Source of the DNA: Mitsuokella multacida DSM 20544
Lineage (GTDB): Bacteria; Bacillota; Negativicutes; Selenomonadales; Selenomonadaceae
Length of the DNA: 58,219 nucleotides
Direction: 5' to 3'
Assembly: GCF_000155955.1 (NCBI RefSeq)
Contig: NZ_GG697142.2
Span: forward strand, 427,006-485,224
Positions 35,202-44,109 of the stretch are shown piece after piece. How positions within the stretch are numbered: the first letter of the stretch is position 1; the number at the start of each line of letters is the position of its first letter. The notes under the pieces are model-generated. The model was not told the DNA's origin, ran no database searches, and saw only the letters and a list, made by a program, of their open reading frames with translations. A program made the position numbers and the translations under genes.

Positions 35202-37073
35202 TTGACGGACATCGTCGCGGAGAAACTCAAGCTGCTGCCGGACAGCCCCGGCGTCTACATCATGAAGGATGCCAATGGGCGCATCATCTACGTCGGCAAG
35301 GCGGTCGTCCTCAAGAACCGCGTGCGGCAGTACTTCCAGCACAACAAGAACCATTCGCCGAAGGTCAAGGCGATGGTCTCACATATCGCGGACTTCGAGA
35401 TTATCATGACGCACTCCGAGGTCGAGGCGCTGATCCTCGAGTGCAACCTCATCAAGAAGCACCGCCCGCATTATAACATCAGCCTCAAGGACGACAAGAG
35501 CTATCCCTACGTCAAGGTCACGGTGCAGGAGGAGTACCCGCGCGTCTTTTTGACGCACCGCGTGACGAAGGACGGCGCGCGCTACTTCGGCCCCTACACG
35601 GACGTCACGGCCGTGCACCAGAGCCTCAAGCTCCTGCGCAAGCTCTTCCCGCTGCGCACCTGCCGCCACCTGCAGGAGCGGCCGTGCCTCGAGTATCACA
35701 TCAAGCGCTGCCTCGCACCGTGCGTCGGCAAGGTCACCGAGGAAGACTACGCGGCGATGATCCGCGCCGTGCTGCTCTTCCTCGAGGGGCGCACGGCGGA
35801 CGTCGAGCGCGAGCTCAAAGTCCGCATGGAGCAGGCGGCCGAAGCCTTCCACTTCGAAACGGCGGCGCGCCTCCGGGATCAGCTGCGCGCCGTCCAGAAG
35901 ATCGCGGAGAAGCAGAACATCGTCACGGGCGCGGGCGACCAGGACGCCATCGGCCTCGCGCGCTCGGAGATCGGCGTCTGCGTGCAGGTCTTCTTCATCC
36001 GCGCGGGCAAGATGATCGGTCGCGAGCACTTCCTCTTGCAGGGCAGCGAGGAGGAGAGCGACGCCGACATCCTCGCCGCCTTCCTCTCGCAGTACTATCA
36101 CCGCGCCGCCTTCGTGCCGCGCGAGATCCTGCTGCCGATGGCCATCGCCGAAGCGGAGCAGGCACTGCTTGAGAGCTGGCTGACCGAGAAGAAGCAGGGC
36201 ACGAAGGTGCAGCTCCTCTTGCCGCAGCGCGGCACGAAGCGCGACATCGTCGCGATGGCCGAGAGCAATGCGGCAAAATACCTCGCCGACGAGGCCGCGC
36301 GCATCAAGCAGGCCGACGAGAAGACGATGGGCGCCGTGCGCGAGCTCGGCCACTACCTCGGCCTCAAGAAGATGCCTTACCGCATGGAGTGCTTCGATAT
36401 CTCGCATATCCAGGGCTCGGAGACGGTCGCCTCGATGGTCGTCTTCGAGGGCGGCCTGCCCAAGAAGTCGGACTACCGGCGCTTCAAGATCCAGAGCACG
36501 GAGGGCAAGCCCGACGACTTCCTCTCGATGCGCGAGGTCACGACGCGCCGCTATGTCGGACTGCCCGAGGAAGAACTGCCCAACCTCATCGTTATCGACG
36601 GCGGCAAGGGGCAGCTCTCGTCGGCGCTCGAGATCATCCGCGGGGCGGGCGGGCACAAGGATGTGCCCGTCGTCGGCCTCGCCAAGCAGTTCGAGCTCGT
36701 CTTCAAGGAGGGCGAGAGCGAGCCGGTCGTCCTGCCGCGCCACAGCCAGGCGCTCTACCTCATCGAGCGCATCCGCGACGAGGCGCACCGCTTCGCCATC
36801 ACCTACCACCGCAAGCTGCGCGGCAAGCGCAACCTCGTCTCCGTTCTCGACCACATCGTCGGCATCGGGCCGAAGCGGCGCCAGGCGCTGCGCAGCCACT
36901 TCGGCACGATCGCCCGCATCCGCGAGGCGAGCGTCGAGGAGCTGCAGCAGGCACCGGGCATGAACCGGCCCGCCGCCGAAGCCGTCTACCACTTCTTTGA
37001 GGCTCAGCGCGACCTTACGCGCTATCACGCAGATGAAGAAGATAGAGGAACTAGAAAGGAAACCGATATATGA
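35202..37073 (+). CDS. uvrC: UvrABC excinuclease subunit C
   Basis: 623 residues from TTG 35202 with GAAAGG upstream. GIY-YIG nuclease domain at the N-terminus (PGVYIM and IIYVGKA), a Cys-containing segment (CLEYHIKRCLAPCVG), UVR domain (about 205-235), RNase H-like nuclease (ECFDISHIQGSETVASMVVF) and a C-terminal helix-hairpin-helix (IGPKRRQALRSHFG). It makes both incisions around UV-type lesions. It overlaps the PHP gene by 4 bp (ATGA). Confidence 0.97.
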   Translation: MTDIVAEKLKLLPDSPGVYIMKDANGRIIYVGKAVVLKNRVRQYFQHNKNHSPKVKAMVSHIADFEIIMTHSEVEALILECNLIKKHRPHYNISLKDDKSYPYVKVTVQEEYPRVFLTHRVTKDGARYFGPYTDVTAVHQSLKLLRKLFPLRTCRHLQERPCLEYHIKRCLAPCVGKVTEEDYAAMIRAVLLFLEGRTADVERELKVRMEQAAEAFHFETAARLRDQLRAVQKIAEKQNIVTGAGDQDAIGLARSEIGVCVQVFFIRAGKMIGREHFLLQGSEEESDADILAAFLSQYYHRAAFVPREILLPMAIAEAEQALLESWLTEKKQGTKVQLLLPQRGTKRDIVAMAESNAAKYLADEAARIKQADEKTMGAVRELGHYLGLKKMPYRMECFDISHIQGSETVASMVVFEGGLPKKSDYRRFKIQSTEGKPDDFLSMREVTTRRYVGLPEEELPNLIVIDGGKGQLSSALEIIRGAGGHKDVPVVGLAKQFELVFKEGESEPVVLPRHSQALYLIERIRDEAHRFAITYHRKLRGKRNLVSVLDHIVGIGPKRRQALRSHFGTIARIREASVEELQQAPGMNRPAAEAVYHFFEAQRDLTRYHADEEDRGTRKETDI

Positions 37074-37969
37074 ACATCATTGACCTGCACGTCCATTCGC
37101 TCGTCTCGGACGGCAGCTATACACCGCATGACCTCGCGCGCCACGCCAGGGAAGTGGGGCTCTCGGCCTTCGCACTGACAGACCACGACAATATCGCAGG
37201 CAACGAGGAGGCCGCCGCTGCGGCCAAGGAGCAGGGAATCGACTTCATCAATGGCATGGAGCTCACGGCCGACTTCATGGGCCGCAAGCTCCACATCGTC
37301 TGCCTCGGCTTCGATGCGGAGCACCCCGCCTTCCAGAAGCTTTACGAAAGGATCCGCAGCGTCAAGGAAGGGAAAATCCCGGAGATCATCGACTACGTGC
37401 GCGCGAAGGGCATCGACATCTCGCTCGAGAAGGTCCAGCCGTTCGCGTTCGGCAAGCTCGACCGCTACGCCATCATGCGCTACCTCGTCTCGCTGCACCT
37501 CTACGACAGGGCGCAGCCGCTCTGGGACAACTACCTTGACCCGGCCGTGCGCGAGCTCGGCCTCGACCAGAACATGCCCGCAGAAGAAGCCCTGCCCGCC
37601 ATCCACGCGGCGGGCGGCGTGACCTCGCTCGCGCACTTCCACAAGAACATCGGGCTCAAGGGGCTCTCGCGCGCCGAACAGGAAGAGGCCATCGCGCGCC
37701 TGCACGCATTGGGGCTCGACGGCATGGAGCGCTGGTACCCGAACTACACGGCAGAGGACAGCGCCTTTGCCGCCCATATGATTGAGAAGTACGGCCTGCT
37801 CGTGACGGGCGGCACGGACTTCCACGGCAGCAACCGCCCGCAGATCGAGATGGGCCACGGCATTGCAGGCAACATGGCCATCCCATATGAAGTCTATACG
37901 AAAATCATTCTTACCTGCAAAAAATTTCGCAAGGAGCAGCAGGAGAATGCAGGGGCGACCGCGAATTAA
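37070..37969 (+). CDS. PHP-domain phosphoesterase (RNase AM/YciV-like)
   Basis: 299 residues. PHP metal ligands: DLHVHSLVSDG at the N-terminus, TDHDN, GMELTAD, LAHFHKN and GTDFHGS near the C-terminus. Family members act on 3',5'-nucleoside bisphosphates or trim RNA 5' ends. It is co-transcribed with uvrC through the ATGA overlap, a pairing seen in related bacteria. Substrate not determinable. Confidence 0.88.
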   Translation: MNIIDLHVHSLVSDGSYTPHDLARHAREVGLSAFALTDHDNIAGNEEAAAAAKEQGIDFINGMELTADFMGRKLHIVCLGFDAEHPAFQKLYERIRSVKEGKIPEIIDYVRAKGIDISLEKVQPFAFGKLDRYAIMRYLVSLHLYDRAQPLWDNYLDPAVRELGLDQNMPAEEALPAIHAAGGVTSLAHFHKNIGLKGLSRAEQEEAIARLHALGLDGMERWYPNYTAEDSAFAAHMIEKYGLLVTGGTDFHGSNRPQIEMGHGIAGNMAIPYEVYTKIILTCKKFRKEQQENAGATAN

Positions 37970-38035
37970 AGAGCCGAAGAAGTATTTAGTGTAAGATATT
38001 TTTTAGGATATCAAGAGTCAAAGGAGGCTTTTCTG

Positions 38036-38197
38036 ATGAAAGTTTGGGTTTGCACGGTCTGTGGCTGGATCTATGATGAGGCAAAAGGTGATCCCGATTA
38101 CGATCTCGCACCGGGCGTTCCGTTCGCGGACCTGCCGGATGATTTCGTCTGCCCGCTCTGCGGCGTAGGCAAGGACATGTTCGAGGAACAAGCCTGA
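38036..38197 (+). CDS. Rubredoxin
   Basis: A 53-residue gene with AAGGAGG before ATG 38036. Two CxxC knuckles bind one iron: Cys6/Cys9 (CTVCG) and Cys39/Cys42 (CPLCG), with the family core [10 protein letters not shown] and the aromatic VWVC start. It is a cytosolic one-electron carrier, often used for oxygen or peroxide detoxification in anaerobes. It is a single-gene unit with a terminator behind it. Confidence 0.97.
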   Translation: MKVWVCTVCGWIYDEAKGDPDYDLAPGVPFADLPDDFVCPLCGVGKDMFEEQA

Positions 38198-38217
38198 CAA
38201 GCGCATAGCAATAGGGA

Positions 38218-38245
38218 AGGGGAGCCATTGGGTTCCTCTTTTTCA
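38218..38245 (+). terminator. Terminator after rubredoxin
   Basis: AGGGGAGCC pairs with GGTTCCTCT (two G-U), 4-nt loop, T5. The rest of the 315-bp gap to mdh is AT-rich and holds only the mdh promoter as far as I can see. Confidence 0.7.
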
Positions 38246-38374
38246 TGTATCCTGCCAGATTCTGCGGCATCGTATCACACTGGGCATCGTGACATCGGGC
38301 CATCCATTTCCAGATGAAATTGCATGGCATGAATAAATTATGCTAATGATGCAATAAAATGTACACAGAATCCA

Positions 38375-38403
38375 TTGATTTTTTGAGGTTACTTTGCTAT
38401 AAT
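38375..38403 (+). promoter_or_regulatory. Predicted promoter of mdh
   Basis: TTGATT at 38375-38380, TATAAT at 38398-38403, spacing 17. Same hexamers and spacing as the HPr-LDH promoter. The transcript would have a 5' leader of about 100 nt. Confidence 0.75.
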
Positions 38404-38512
38404 TTACACGTAATGAATCATAAGTCTGATGCATACTTTGTTGGCATTCCGAAAGCGGATTCTGACAAGTTGCGCAGAATGTCGCTTTCAAACTATAAGG
38501 AGGCAATTTATT

Positions 38513-39481
38513 ATGAAGGTAACAGTTGTTGGTGCAGGTAATGTTGGTGCAACGGTTGCAAACGTTCTTGCCACGAAGAAGTTCTGCAGCGAGGTCGTCC
38601 TCGTCGATATCAAGGAAGGTGTTCCGCAGGGCAAGGCCATGGATATCATGCAGACGGCTCATATGCTGAACTTCGACACGACGGTAACGGGCGTTACGGC
38701 TCTGCCGAACGATCCGGAAGGCTATGCTCCGACGGCTGGTTCTGATGTTGTCGTTGTCACGTCCGGTATGCCGCGCAAACCGGGCATGAGCCGCGAGGAC
38801 CTCATCGGCGTCAACGCAAAGATTGTCAAGAGCGTTGTTGACCAGGCCCTCAAGTATTCCCCGAATGCTTACTTCATCATCATCTCCAACCCGATGGACG
38901 CTATGACGTTCCTGACGCTCAAAGACACGAAGCTCCCGCGCAACCGCATCCTCGGCCAGGGCGGCATGCTCGACAGCAGCCGTTTCCGTTATTTCCTCGC
39001 ACAGGCTCTGACGAAGGCTGGCTATCCGGCTACGCCGGCTGACGTTGATGGCATGGTCATCGGCGGCCATAGCGACAAGACGATGGTTCCGCTCGTCAGC
39101 TATGCAACGCTGCGCGGCATCCCTGTAACGCAGCTGCTGAGCAAGGAAGCTCTCGACGACGTCGTTGCCAACACGAAGGTCGGCGGCGCTACGCTGACGA
39201 AGCTCCTCGGCACGTCCGCTTGGATTGCACCGGGCGCTGCAGCTGCAACGATGGTTGAAGCCATCGCTCTCGATGCCAAGAAGCTCATCCCGTGCTGCGT
39301 CTACCTCGAAGGCGAGTATGGCGAGAAGGACCTCTGCATCGGCGTACCGTGCATCCTCGGCAAGAACGGCCTCGAGAAGATCGTCGAGATCAAGCTCGAT
39401 GGCGAGGAGAAAGCAAAGTTCGAGGAAAGCGTCCAGGCTGCTCGCAACACGAACGCAAAACTCGGCGATGCCCTCAAATAA
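38513..39481 (+). CDS. mdh: Malate dehydrogenase (LDH-like type)
   Basis: 322 residues from ATG 38513 with AAGGAGG upstream; the longer frame to 38429 lacks a ribosome site. NAD loop VGAGNVG at 6-12, the substrate-loop MPRKPGMSRED (Arg marks malate rather than lactate specificity), ISNPMDAMTF, and the catalytic His in GGHSDKTMVPL. It reduces oxaloacetate to malate in the succinate branch. Codons ending in T (GTT, GCT) are much more common than in neighbours, a usual sign of high expression. Confidence 0.95.
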   Translation: MKVTVVGAGNVGATVANVLATKKFCSEVVLVDIKEGVPQGKAMDIMQTAHMLNFDTTVTGVTALPNDPEGYAPTAGSDVVVVTSGMPRKPGMSREDLIGVNAKIVKSVVDQALKYSPNAYFIIISNPMDAMTFLTLKDTKLPRNRILGQGGMLDSSRFRYFLAQALTKAGYPATPADVDGMVIGGHSDKTMVPLVSYATLRGIPVTQLLSKEALDDVVANTKVGGATLTKLLGTSAWIAPGAAAATMVEAIALDAKKLIPCCVYLEGEYGEKDLCIGVPCILGKNGLEKIVEIKLDGEEKAKFEESVQAARNTNAKLGDALK

Positions 39482-39510
39482 TTGCCTCTTGCAAATCGCA
39501 AACGCATAAG

Positions 39511-39541
39511 AAAAGCTCCTGCTTCGGCAGGAGCTTTTTTC
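39511..39541 (+). terminator. Rho-independent terminator after mdh
   Basis: AAGCTCCTGC-TTCG-GCAGGAGCTT with a stable tetraloop and T6. Confidence 0.93.
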
Positions 39542-39548
39542 TGTCCGG

Positions 39549-39578
39549 TTGACGATGGTAGCGGGACTGGGCTATGAT
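39549..39578 (+). promoter_or_regulatory. Predicted promoter of tadA
   Basis: TTGACG at 39549-39554 and TATGAT at 39573-39578, spacing 18. Confidence 0.65.
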
Positions 39579-39624
39579 ATTCGTATCGAGAATGGAATGA
39601 CCGTACTAGACAGGAGGATATTTA

Positions 39625-40134
39625 ATGCAGGAGGATGCCTACTACATGAGGCTTGCGCTCGAGGAGGCGCAGAAGGCCTATGACCTCGAGGAGGTGCCGA
39701 TCGGCGCGGTGCTCGTCGACCGCGAGGGGGAGGTCGTCGCGCGCGGCCACAACATGCGCGAGGTCTGGCACGATGCGACGGCGCATGCCGAGATGATCGC
39801 GATACGCGAGGCCTGCGCGAAAGAGGGCCGCTGGCGCCTCTCGGGCCTCACGCTCTACGTGACGATCGAGCCGTGCCCGATGTGCGCCGGTGCCATCGTC
39901 ATGAGCCGTGTCGACCGCGTCGTCTACGGCAGCACCGACGCGAGGGCCGGCGCCTGCGAGTCCGTCTTCAACATCCCGGGTTGCCCCGCGCTCAACCACC
40001 GCCCCGAGATGACCGCCGGCGTCCTGCAGGAAGAGTGCGCCGGCATCATGAAGCGCTTCTTCAAGGAGCGCCGCGCGAAGCGCAAGGCACTCAGGCAGCA
40101 GGCTGCTGGATCGCCTGAGACTGCTGAGCGCTGA
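39625..40134 (+). CDS. tadA: tRNA adenosine(34) deaminase
   Basis: 169 residues with AGGAGG before ATG 39625. Zinc deaminase motifs: His54-Ala-Glu56 (TAHAEM) and Pro-Cys84-Pro-Met-Cys87. It makes inosine at position 34 of tRNA-Arg. The C-terminal 14 codons (basic, then QQAAGSPETAER) overlap the 3' end of the convergent phytase gene by 44 bp. Confidence 0.95.
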   Translation: MQEDAYYMRLALEEAQKAYDLEEVPIGAVLVDREGEVVARGHNMREVWHDATAHAEMIAIREACAKEGRWRLSGLTLYVTIEPCPMCAGAIVMSRVDRVVYGSTDARAGACESVFNIPGCPALNHRPEMTAGVLQEECAGIMKRFFKERRAKRKALRQQAAGSPETAER

Positions 40135-40993
40135 GCCAGTCGCTCCAGCGCTGCGCGAAGTCGGTCGCGCGGTTCTCGCGCACGTATTGGGCGAAGCGGC
40201 AGATGCCCTCGTAGCGCGCGCCGCTGCTGAGGTCGGCGCCGCCGAGGGCCCGCTGATGCGCGATGGCTTCGTCTGCCGTGCGGTCGGGGCGCTCCAAGAT
40301 CTCGTAGAGCACCATAAAGGTCGTCGTGCGGCCCTGACCAGCCTGGCAGTGGAAGTAGAGCCAGCCGTGCTCTTTTGGCAGGCTGCGGTAGAAATTGACG
40401 AAGTCGTCGATGGCTTGCGGCTCGGGCCAGCGCATGTCCGTCGCGGCGATGCGCACGTAGCCGAGGCCGCTCTTGCGCGCGACATGGCGCTCGGTGGCAA
40501 AGCCCGTGACGGACTCGGCAAATGTGTAGGGGATATGGGCTTCATCGTAGTGGCCCATCGGCACGGCCCGCACGTTCGTGCCCACTGCATCTGCAAGCCG
40601 CTGCCGCTCATCCTGCTCGACAGCGGCGGCGGACATGCCTCGATTGGCCGCATTGGCCACCCCATGCCAGCTCACGGCATCTTCATTGAGGTAGCCATGC
40701 GACTCCTGCCGCAGGTCGATGACCCAGAGGGGCGTATCGTCAGGCAGGCCGAGCTGTTCATGGAGATGCACCAGCGCAGTCTTTGAAGGCTGCCCGCCGC
40801 CCGCCATCCGCAGCGACTCGTCCCTGCGGAAGTGGATGGGCGGGGCCGCGCGGTCGTCATCGAGCCGCCACGCCGGCTCTGTGGGGATGGCAGCTTCTGC
40901 TGCCGGTGCGGCGAGCAGTGGCAGGGCACAGAAGCAGGTGAGCAGTAAGAACAGTAAGGACAGGGTTCTTTGGGGCGATGGTCGTGCAATCAA
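40091..40993 (-). CDS. Secreted PTP-like phytase (myo-inositol hexakisphosphate phosphatase)
   Basis: 300 residues from TTG 40993 (minus) with AAAGGAGG before it. Signal peptide about 1-34 (AAEAA). The P-loop is His215-Cys216-QAGQG-Arg222-Thr; Asp186 in ATDMRWPEP is the likely general acid; DLRQESHGYLN is the family marker. PTP-like phytases of Selenomonas and Mitsuokella strip phosphates stepwise from phytate by a cysteinyl-phosphate intermediate. Exported to periplasm or surface. Convergent with and overlapping tadA; no other phosphate gene nearby. Confidence 0.93.
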   Translation of the reverse strand: MIARPSPQRTLSLLFLLLTCFCALPLLAAPAAEAAIPTEPAWRLDDDRAAPPIHFRRDESLRMAGGGQPSKTALVHLHEQLGLPDDTPLWVIDLRQESHGYLNEDAVSWHGVANAANRGMSAAAVEQDERQRLADAVGTNVRAVPMGHYDEAHIPYTFAESVTGFATERHVARKSGLGYVRIAATDMRWPEPQAIDDFVNFYRSLPKEHGWLYFHCQAGQGRTTTFMVLYEILERPDRTADEAIAHQRALGGADLSSGARYEGICRFAQYVRENRATDFAQRWSDWLSAQQSQAIQQPAA

Positions 40994-41103
40994 TGAGAAA
41001 CCTCCTTTGAGCGTTTGTTGATTTGACTCTTAACTTTTTGGTAGTACGGCTTGTGATGCTGATATACTATAATAGTAGAATCCTGTCAGAAAGGAGTCAA
41101 GCA

Positions 41104-42465
41104 ATGCATTTTGGGAAACATCTGCAAATCGACATGCTGCACGGACCCATCATCGGGCCGATGATCTTGTTTGCGCTGCCACTGGCCATGACCGGCGTCC
41201 TGCAGCAGCTCTTCAACACGGCCGATGTCCTGGTGCTCGGCCAGTTCGTCAGCACGGAAGCACTGGCGGCCGTCGGCAACAATTCGCCGATCATCGGCCT
41301 GCTCGTCAACCTGTTCATGGGCGTCTCGCTTGGCGCCAATGTCGTCATCGCGCGCTTCATCGGGGCGCACGATCTCAAGGAGACCATCCGGGCGGTGCAC
41401 ACGTCCTTCCTGCTGGCACTGATTTTCGGCGTGCTGGTGGCCGTCATCGGCGAGCTCATGGCCCGGCCGATGCTCGAGGCCCTATCGGTCCCAACCTCCG
41501 TGATGCCGCTGGCGGAAACGTACCTGCGCATCTACTTCCTCGGCATGCCGGCCATCGGCCTCTACAACTTCGAATCCGCCATCTACCGGAGCCGCGGCAA
41601 CACTTGGATGCCACTGCAGGCGCTGGCGGCGGCGAGCGGCCTCAACGTCGTGCTGGACCTCCTGGCCGTGCTCGTCTTTGACTGGGGCGTGGCCGGCGTC
41701 GCGGCGACCACGGCGCTGTCGAATTACCTGAGTGCCTGGATCCTCTACCGCGGCCTCTGCCACGAGCACGGCATCATCCGGCTGGAGCCCGGCGCCATCC
41801 GGCTCGAGCGCAGCTACGCCAAGGAGATCCTGCGCATCGGCCTGCCGGCCGGCATCCAGGGCATGGTATTCTCGCTCTCGAATCTCGTCATCCAGGCGGC
41901 CATCAACAGCCTCGGGGCGGTCGTCATGGCCGCATCGACGGCAGCATTCACGATTGAGATCAACATCTACGTCCTGCTCATCGCCTTCGGACAGGCCGTC
42001 ACGACGTTCGTCAGTCAGAATTACGGCGCGGGCAATCTGCCGCGCTGCCGCCGCGTGACGCAGCTCGGCCTGCTTGTGACGATGGTTGTGACCGTCGTGC
42101 TCTCTGCGCTGGCCTGCATCTTCGCAGACCCCTTGCTCGCGCTCTTCAACGACAATCCGGCCGTCATCGACGTCGGCCGCATCCGCATCTACTACATCAT
42201 CGGCTTCTACTTCCTCTGCGTCTTCATCGAGATCCTCTCGGGCGCGATGCGCGGCTACGGCCATTCGCTGCCGCCGGCACTCCTGATGCTCGTGACCGTC
42301 TGCGGCGTGCGCATCACCTGGATCTACACAGCCTTTGTGGCCGAGCCGACGTTCGCGACCATCATGATCTCCTATCCGCTGAGCTGGGCCGCTACGGTCA
42401 TACTGCTCGTCTTCATCTACCTGTTCTACCGGCGCCACATCACGGCGCGGAAGGTCCTCATCTGA
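41104..42465 (+). CDS. MATE-family efflux transporter
   Basis: 453 residues from ATG 41104 behind AAAGGAGT; the frame runs open to 41023 without a ribosome site. Twelve predicted membrane helices in two similar halves. Typical MATE features: PLAMTGVLQQLFNTADV in helix 1-2, GVSLGANVVIAR and the second-half FVSQNYGAGN. It exports drugs or metabolites using Na+ or H+. It diverges from the phytase gene. Confidence 0.93.
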   Translation: MHFGKHLQIDMLHGPIIGPMILFALPLAMTGVLQQLFNTADVLVLGQFVSTEALAAVGNNSPIIGLLVNLFMGVSLGANVVIARFIGAHDLKETIRAVHTSFLLALIFGVLVAVIGELMARPMLEALSVPTSVMPLAETYLRIYFLGMPAIGLYNFESAIYRSRGNTWMPLQALAAASGLNVVLDLLAVLVFDWGVAGVAATTALSNYLSAWILYRGLCHEHGIIRLEPGAIRLERSYAKEILRIGLPAGIQGMVFSLSNLVIQAAINSLGAVVMAASTAAFTIEINIYVLLIAFGQAVTTFVSQNYGAGNLPRCRRVTQLGLLVTMVVTVVLSALACIFADPLLALFNDNPAVIDVGRIRIYYIIGFYFLCVFIEILSGAMRGYGHSLPPALLMLVTVCGVRITWIYTAFVAEPTFATIMISYPLSWAATVILLVFIYLFYRRHITARKVLI

Positions 42466-42481
42466 GTATCAGGAGGTATAA

Positions 42482-42516
42482 AAACAGCCTGCATCGTGCG
42501 ATGCAGGCTGTTTGTT
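42482..42516. terminator. Bidirectional terminator between MATE and panE-like genes
   Basis: AAACAGCCTGCATCG / CGATGCAGGCTGTTT perfect 15-bp arms with a 2-nt centre; an A-run on the left (AAAA) and TTTGTTT on the right. Confidence 0.88.
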
Positions 42517-43467
42517 TCAGGCGAGGCCGTGTGCCTTGCCCCATGTATCGATCTTAGTGTAGAGCGGAACGGGCACGTGGTACTTCTGGCCGAGCGTGAC
42601 GATGCGGGAGACGAGTCCTGCAAATTCAGACGGACCGCCGCTGGCGACGTCGCGCTGCATGGAGGTCGTGAGCCCCGGCGCGAAGGCGTCCATGAGCCGC
42701 AGGTCGGTCGCGACGAGGTCGCGGTCGAATGTGATGCCCATCGCGTGGCCGAGCGCTTCGACTTCCTTGATGAGTCCGATGAAGGTCTCGCGGACCTCGC
42801 CGGGCACCTGGAACGCTTCGCTCGTGACATCGAAGTAGAGACCCGCTGCGCCCATCGGCGAGACGAAGGAGAACTTCGTCAGGGCGTCGCGCTGGATGTC
42901 ATCCGTGAAGTGCGCGTGGATGTCGGCCGCGCGCATGATTTTCTCGAGCGCTTCGGCCTTGGCGGCGAGGCGGCGGTCCTCTCCGGGACGGAAGCCGTAG
43001 AAGACGCGCAGGATCTCCTGCGGCTGCTCGATAATGCCGGGGCCGCCGCGCTTGGCGAAGACGTAGATGCAGCCGTCGAGCACGGTGAGGCCAGCGAGTT
43101 TCTCCTGCATGACGGCGCCTGTGCCGAAGACGTTGAGAATCGGGATGATGAGCGTGTCGGGGCCGGCGACGCGGCGCGCGAGCGCGATGGCCGTCTCGAG
43201 GCTGTAGTACTTGACGCAGACGAAGAGCACATCGGGCGTCTCGTGGTAGTCGGCGGCATTGAGCGCCTTGACCTTCGGGATGCAGATATCGCCGCGGTGA
43301 TTCGTGTGGATCGTCAGCCCTTTTTCCTGCATGGCGGCGAGGTGTGCGCCGCGCGCGAGGAAGGTCACATCATTGCCGGCGTTCGCGAGGTAGCCGCCGA
43401 TGACGCCGCCCGTGCCGCCGACGCCGAAGATGGCAAATTTGAGATTCGTATGGTTTGTCATGTCCAT
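42517..43467 (-). CDS. Ketopantoate-reductase-family (PanE/ApbA) oxidoreductase
   Basis: 316 residues; ATG at 43467 (minus), behind AAAGGAAT; a longer frame to 43503 is possible. NADP loop FGVGGTGGVIGGY, catalytic-type lysine in LTKFSFVSPMGA, and the all-alpha C-terminal domain. The family reduces 2-dehydropantoate, but many members have other 2-oxoacid substrates; no pantothenate gene is nearby. It follows the PPC-domain gene by 37 bp and shares its transcript. Confidence 0.82.
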   Translation of the reverse strand: MDMTNHTNLKFAIFGVGGTGGVIGGYLANAGNDVTFLARGAHLAAMQEKGLTIHTNHRGDICIPKVKALNAADYHETPDVLFVCVKYYSLETAIALARRVAGPDTLIIPILNVFGTGAVMQEKLAGLTVLDGCIYVFAKRGGPGIIEQPQEILRVFYGFRPGEDRRLAAKAEALEKIMRAADIHAHFTDDIQRDALTKFSFVSPMGAAGLYFDVTSEAFQVPGEVRETFIGLIKEVEALGHAMGITFDRDLVATDLRLMDAFAPGLTTSMQRDVASGGPSEFAGLVSRIVTLGQKYHVPVPLYTKIDTWGKAHGLA

Positions 43468-43504
43468 GGGGGATTCCTTTCTTGTAGCTGCGGTGGGAAG
43501 CATC

Positions 43505-43927
43505 TCAGAACTGCCAGATGTTCAATCCTGTCTCCTCGCTCTTGCGGCGGTCGACGCTGCCCGCGAGCTTCGTGATGACAATCTCGGCCGTCGCGCTGAT
43601 GATGGCCTCGTTGAGGTGGCCACCGTGTGCCGCGCCCTGCTCGTCGCCGACGGCGATGTGGAAGTGGCTGTAGGGCTTGCCCGCCATCGTGTCGATCGTG
43701 CCCGTCAGCGAGAGCATCTCGAAGGCGCCCTCGAGCGTATTGGCCTTGTAGTGCTGCTCAGGTACGTTGTAGACGCCCATGACGACTTTCTTGACCGCGC
43801 CTAGTCCCTGGACCATGGCGAGCGCAATATGCTCTTCCTTGGCGACCTGCATCAGCGAGGTGACAATCTCGTCGTTCGGGTCGAGACGCACGAGGATGTG
43901 CTGGCTGTCGATATTCTTGTATTCCAT
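43505..43927 (-). CDS. PPC-domain (DUF296) protein
   Basis: 140 residues, with AAAGGAGTGAT before the start on the minus strand. Single PPC domain: ILVRLDPNDEIV, a GLGAVKKVVMG strand, then the putative metal site HFHIAVGDE with His88 and His90, plus His101 and His104 (HGGHL). PPC proteins in bacteria are trimeric with unknown function; plant versions carry AT-hooks, absent here. First gene of a two-gene unit with the PanE-like reductase, so a role beside that reductase is likely. Confidence 0.85.
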   Translation of the reverse strand: MEYKNIDSQHILVRLDPNDEIVTSLMQVAKEEHIALAMVQGLGAVKKVVMGVYNVPEQHYKANTLEGAFEMLSLTGTIDTMAGKPYSHFHIAVGDEQGAAHGGHLNEAIISATAEIVITKLAGSVDRRKSEETGLNIWQF

Positions 43928-44015
43928 TTTGCATCACTCCTTTATTGGATGGATTCGCTTTTTCCGCGCGAAATCCTTCCAGGTGTGACTTAACACATTT
44001 TTTACAAGGGGATGC

Positions 44016-44045
44016 TGGACAAGATCGCGGCGTTGGTAATATAAT
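44016..44045 (+). promoter_or_regulatory. Possible promoter of the corA leader
   Basis: TGGACA at 44016-44021 and TATAAT at 44040-44045, spacing 18. Confidence 0.5.
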
Positions 44046-44057
44046 GAAATGCGGAAA

Positions 44058-44088
44058 AGCTGCCAGCACGCACGGCAGCTGCATTTTT
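44058..44088 (+). terminator. Early terminator-like hairpin in the corA leader
   Basis: AGCTGCC / GGCAGCT with a 9-nt loop followed by GCATTTTT, only about 15 nt after the likely transcription start. Confidence 0.6.
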
Positions 44089-44109
44089 CTTGTGAATTGT
44101 GACAGAGAA

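Noticed and set aside
35379-37028. 549-codon minus-strand frame
   Set aside because: Antisense shadow of uvrC.
38198-38512. Search for a Rex operator before mdh
   Set aside because: No TTGTGA-N-TCACAA-type sequence was found near the promoter.
43982-43999. TGTG-N6-CACA palindrome upstream of the PPC gene
   Set aside because: Spacing is 2 bp short of CRP, FNR and Rex sites; probably chance.
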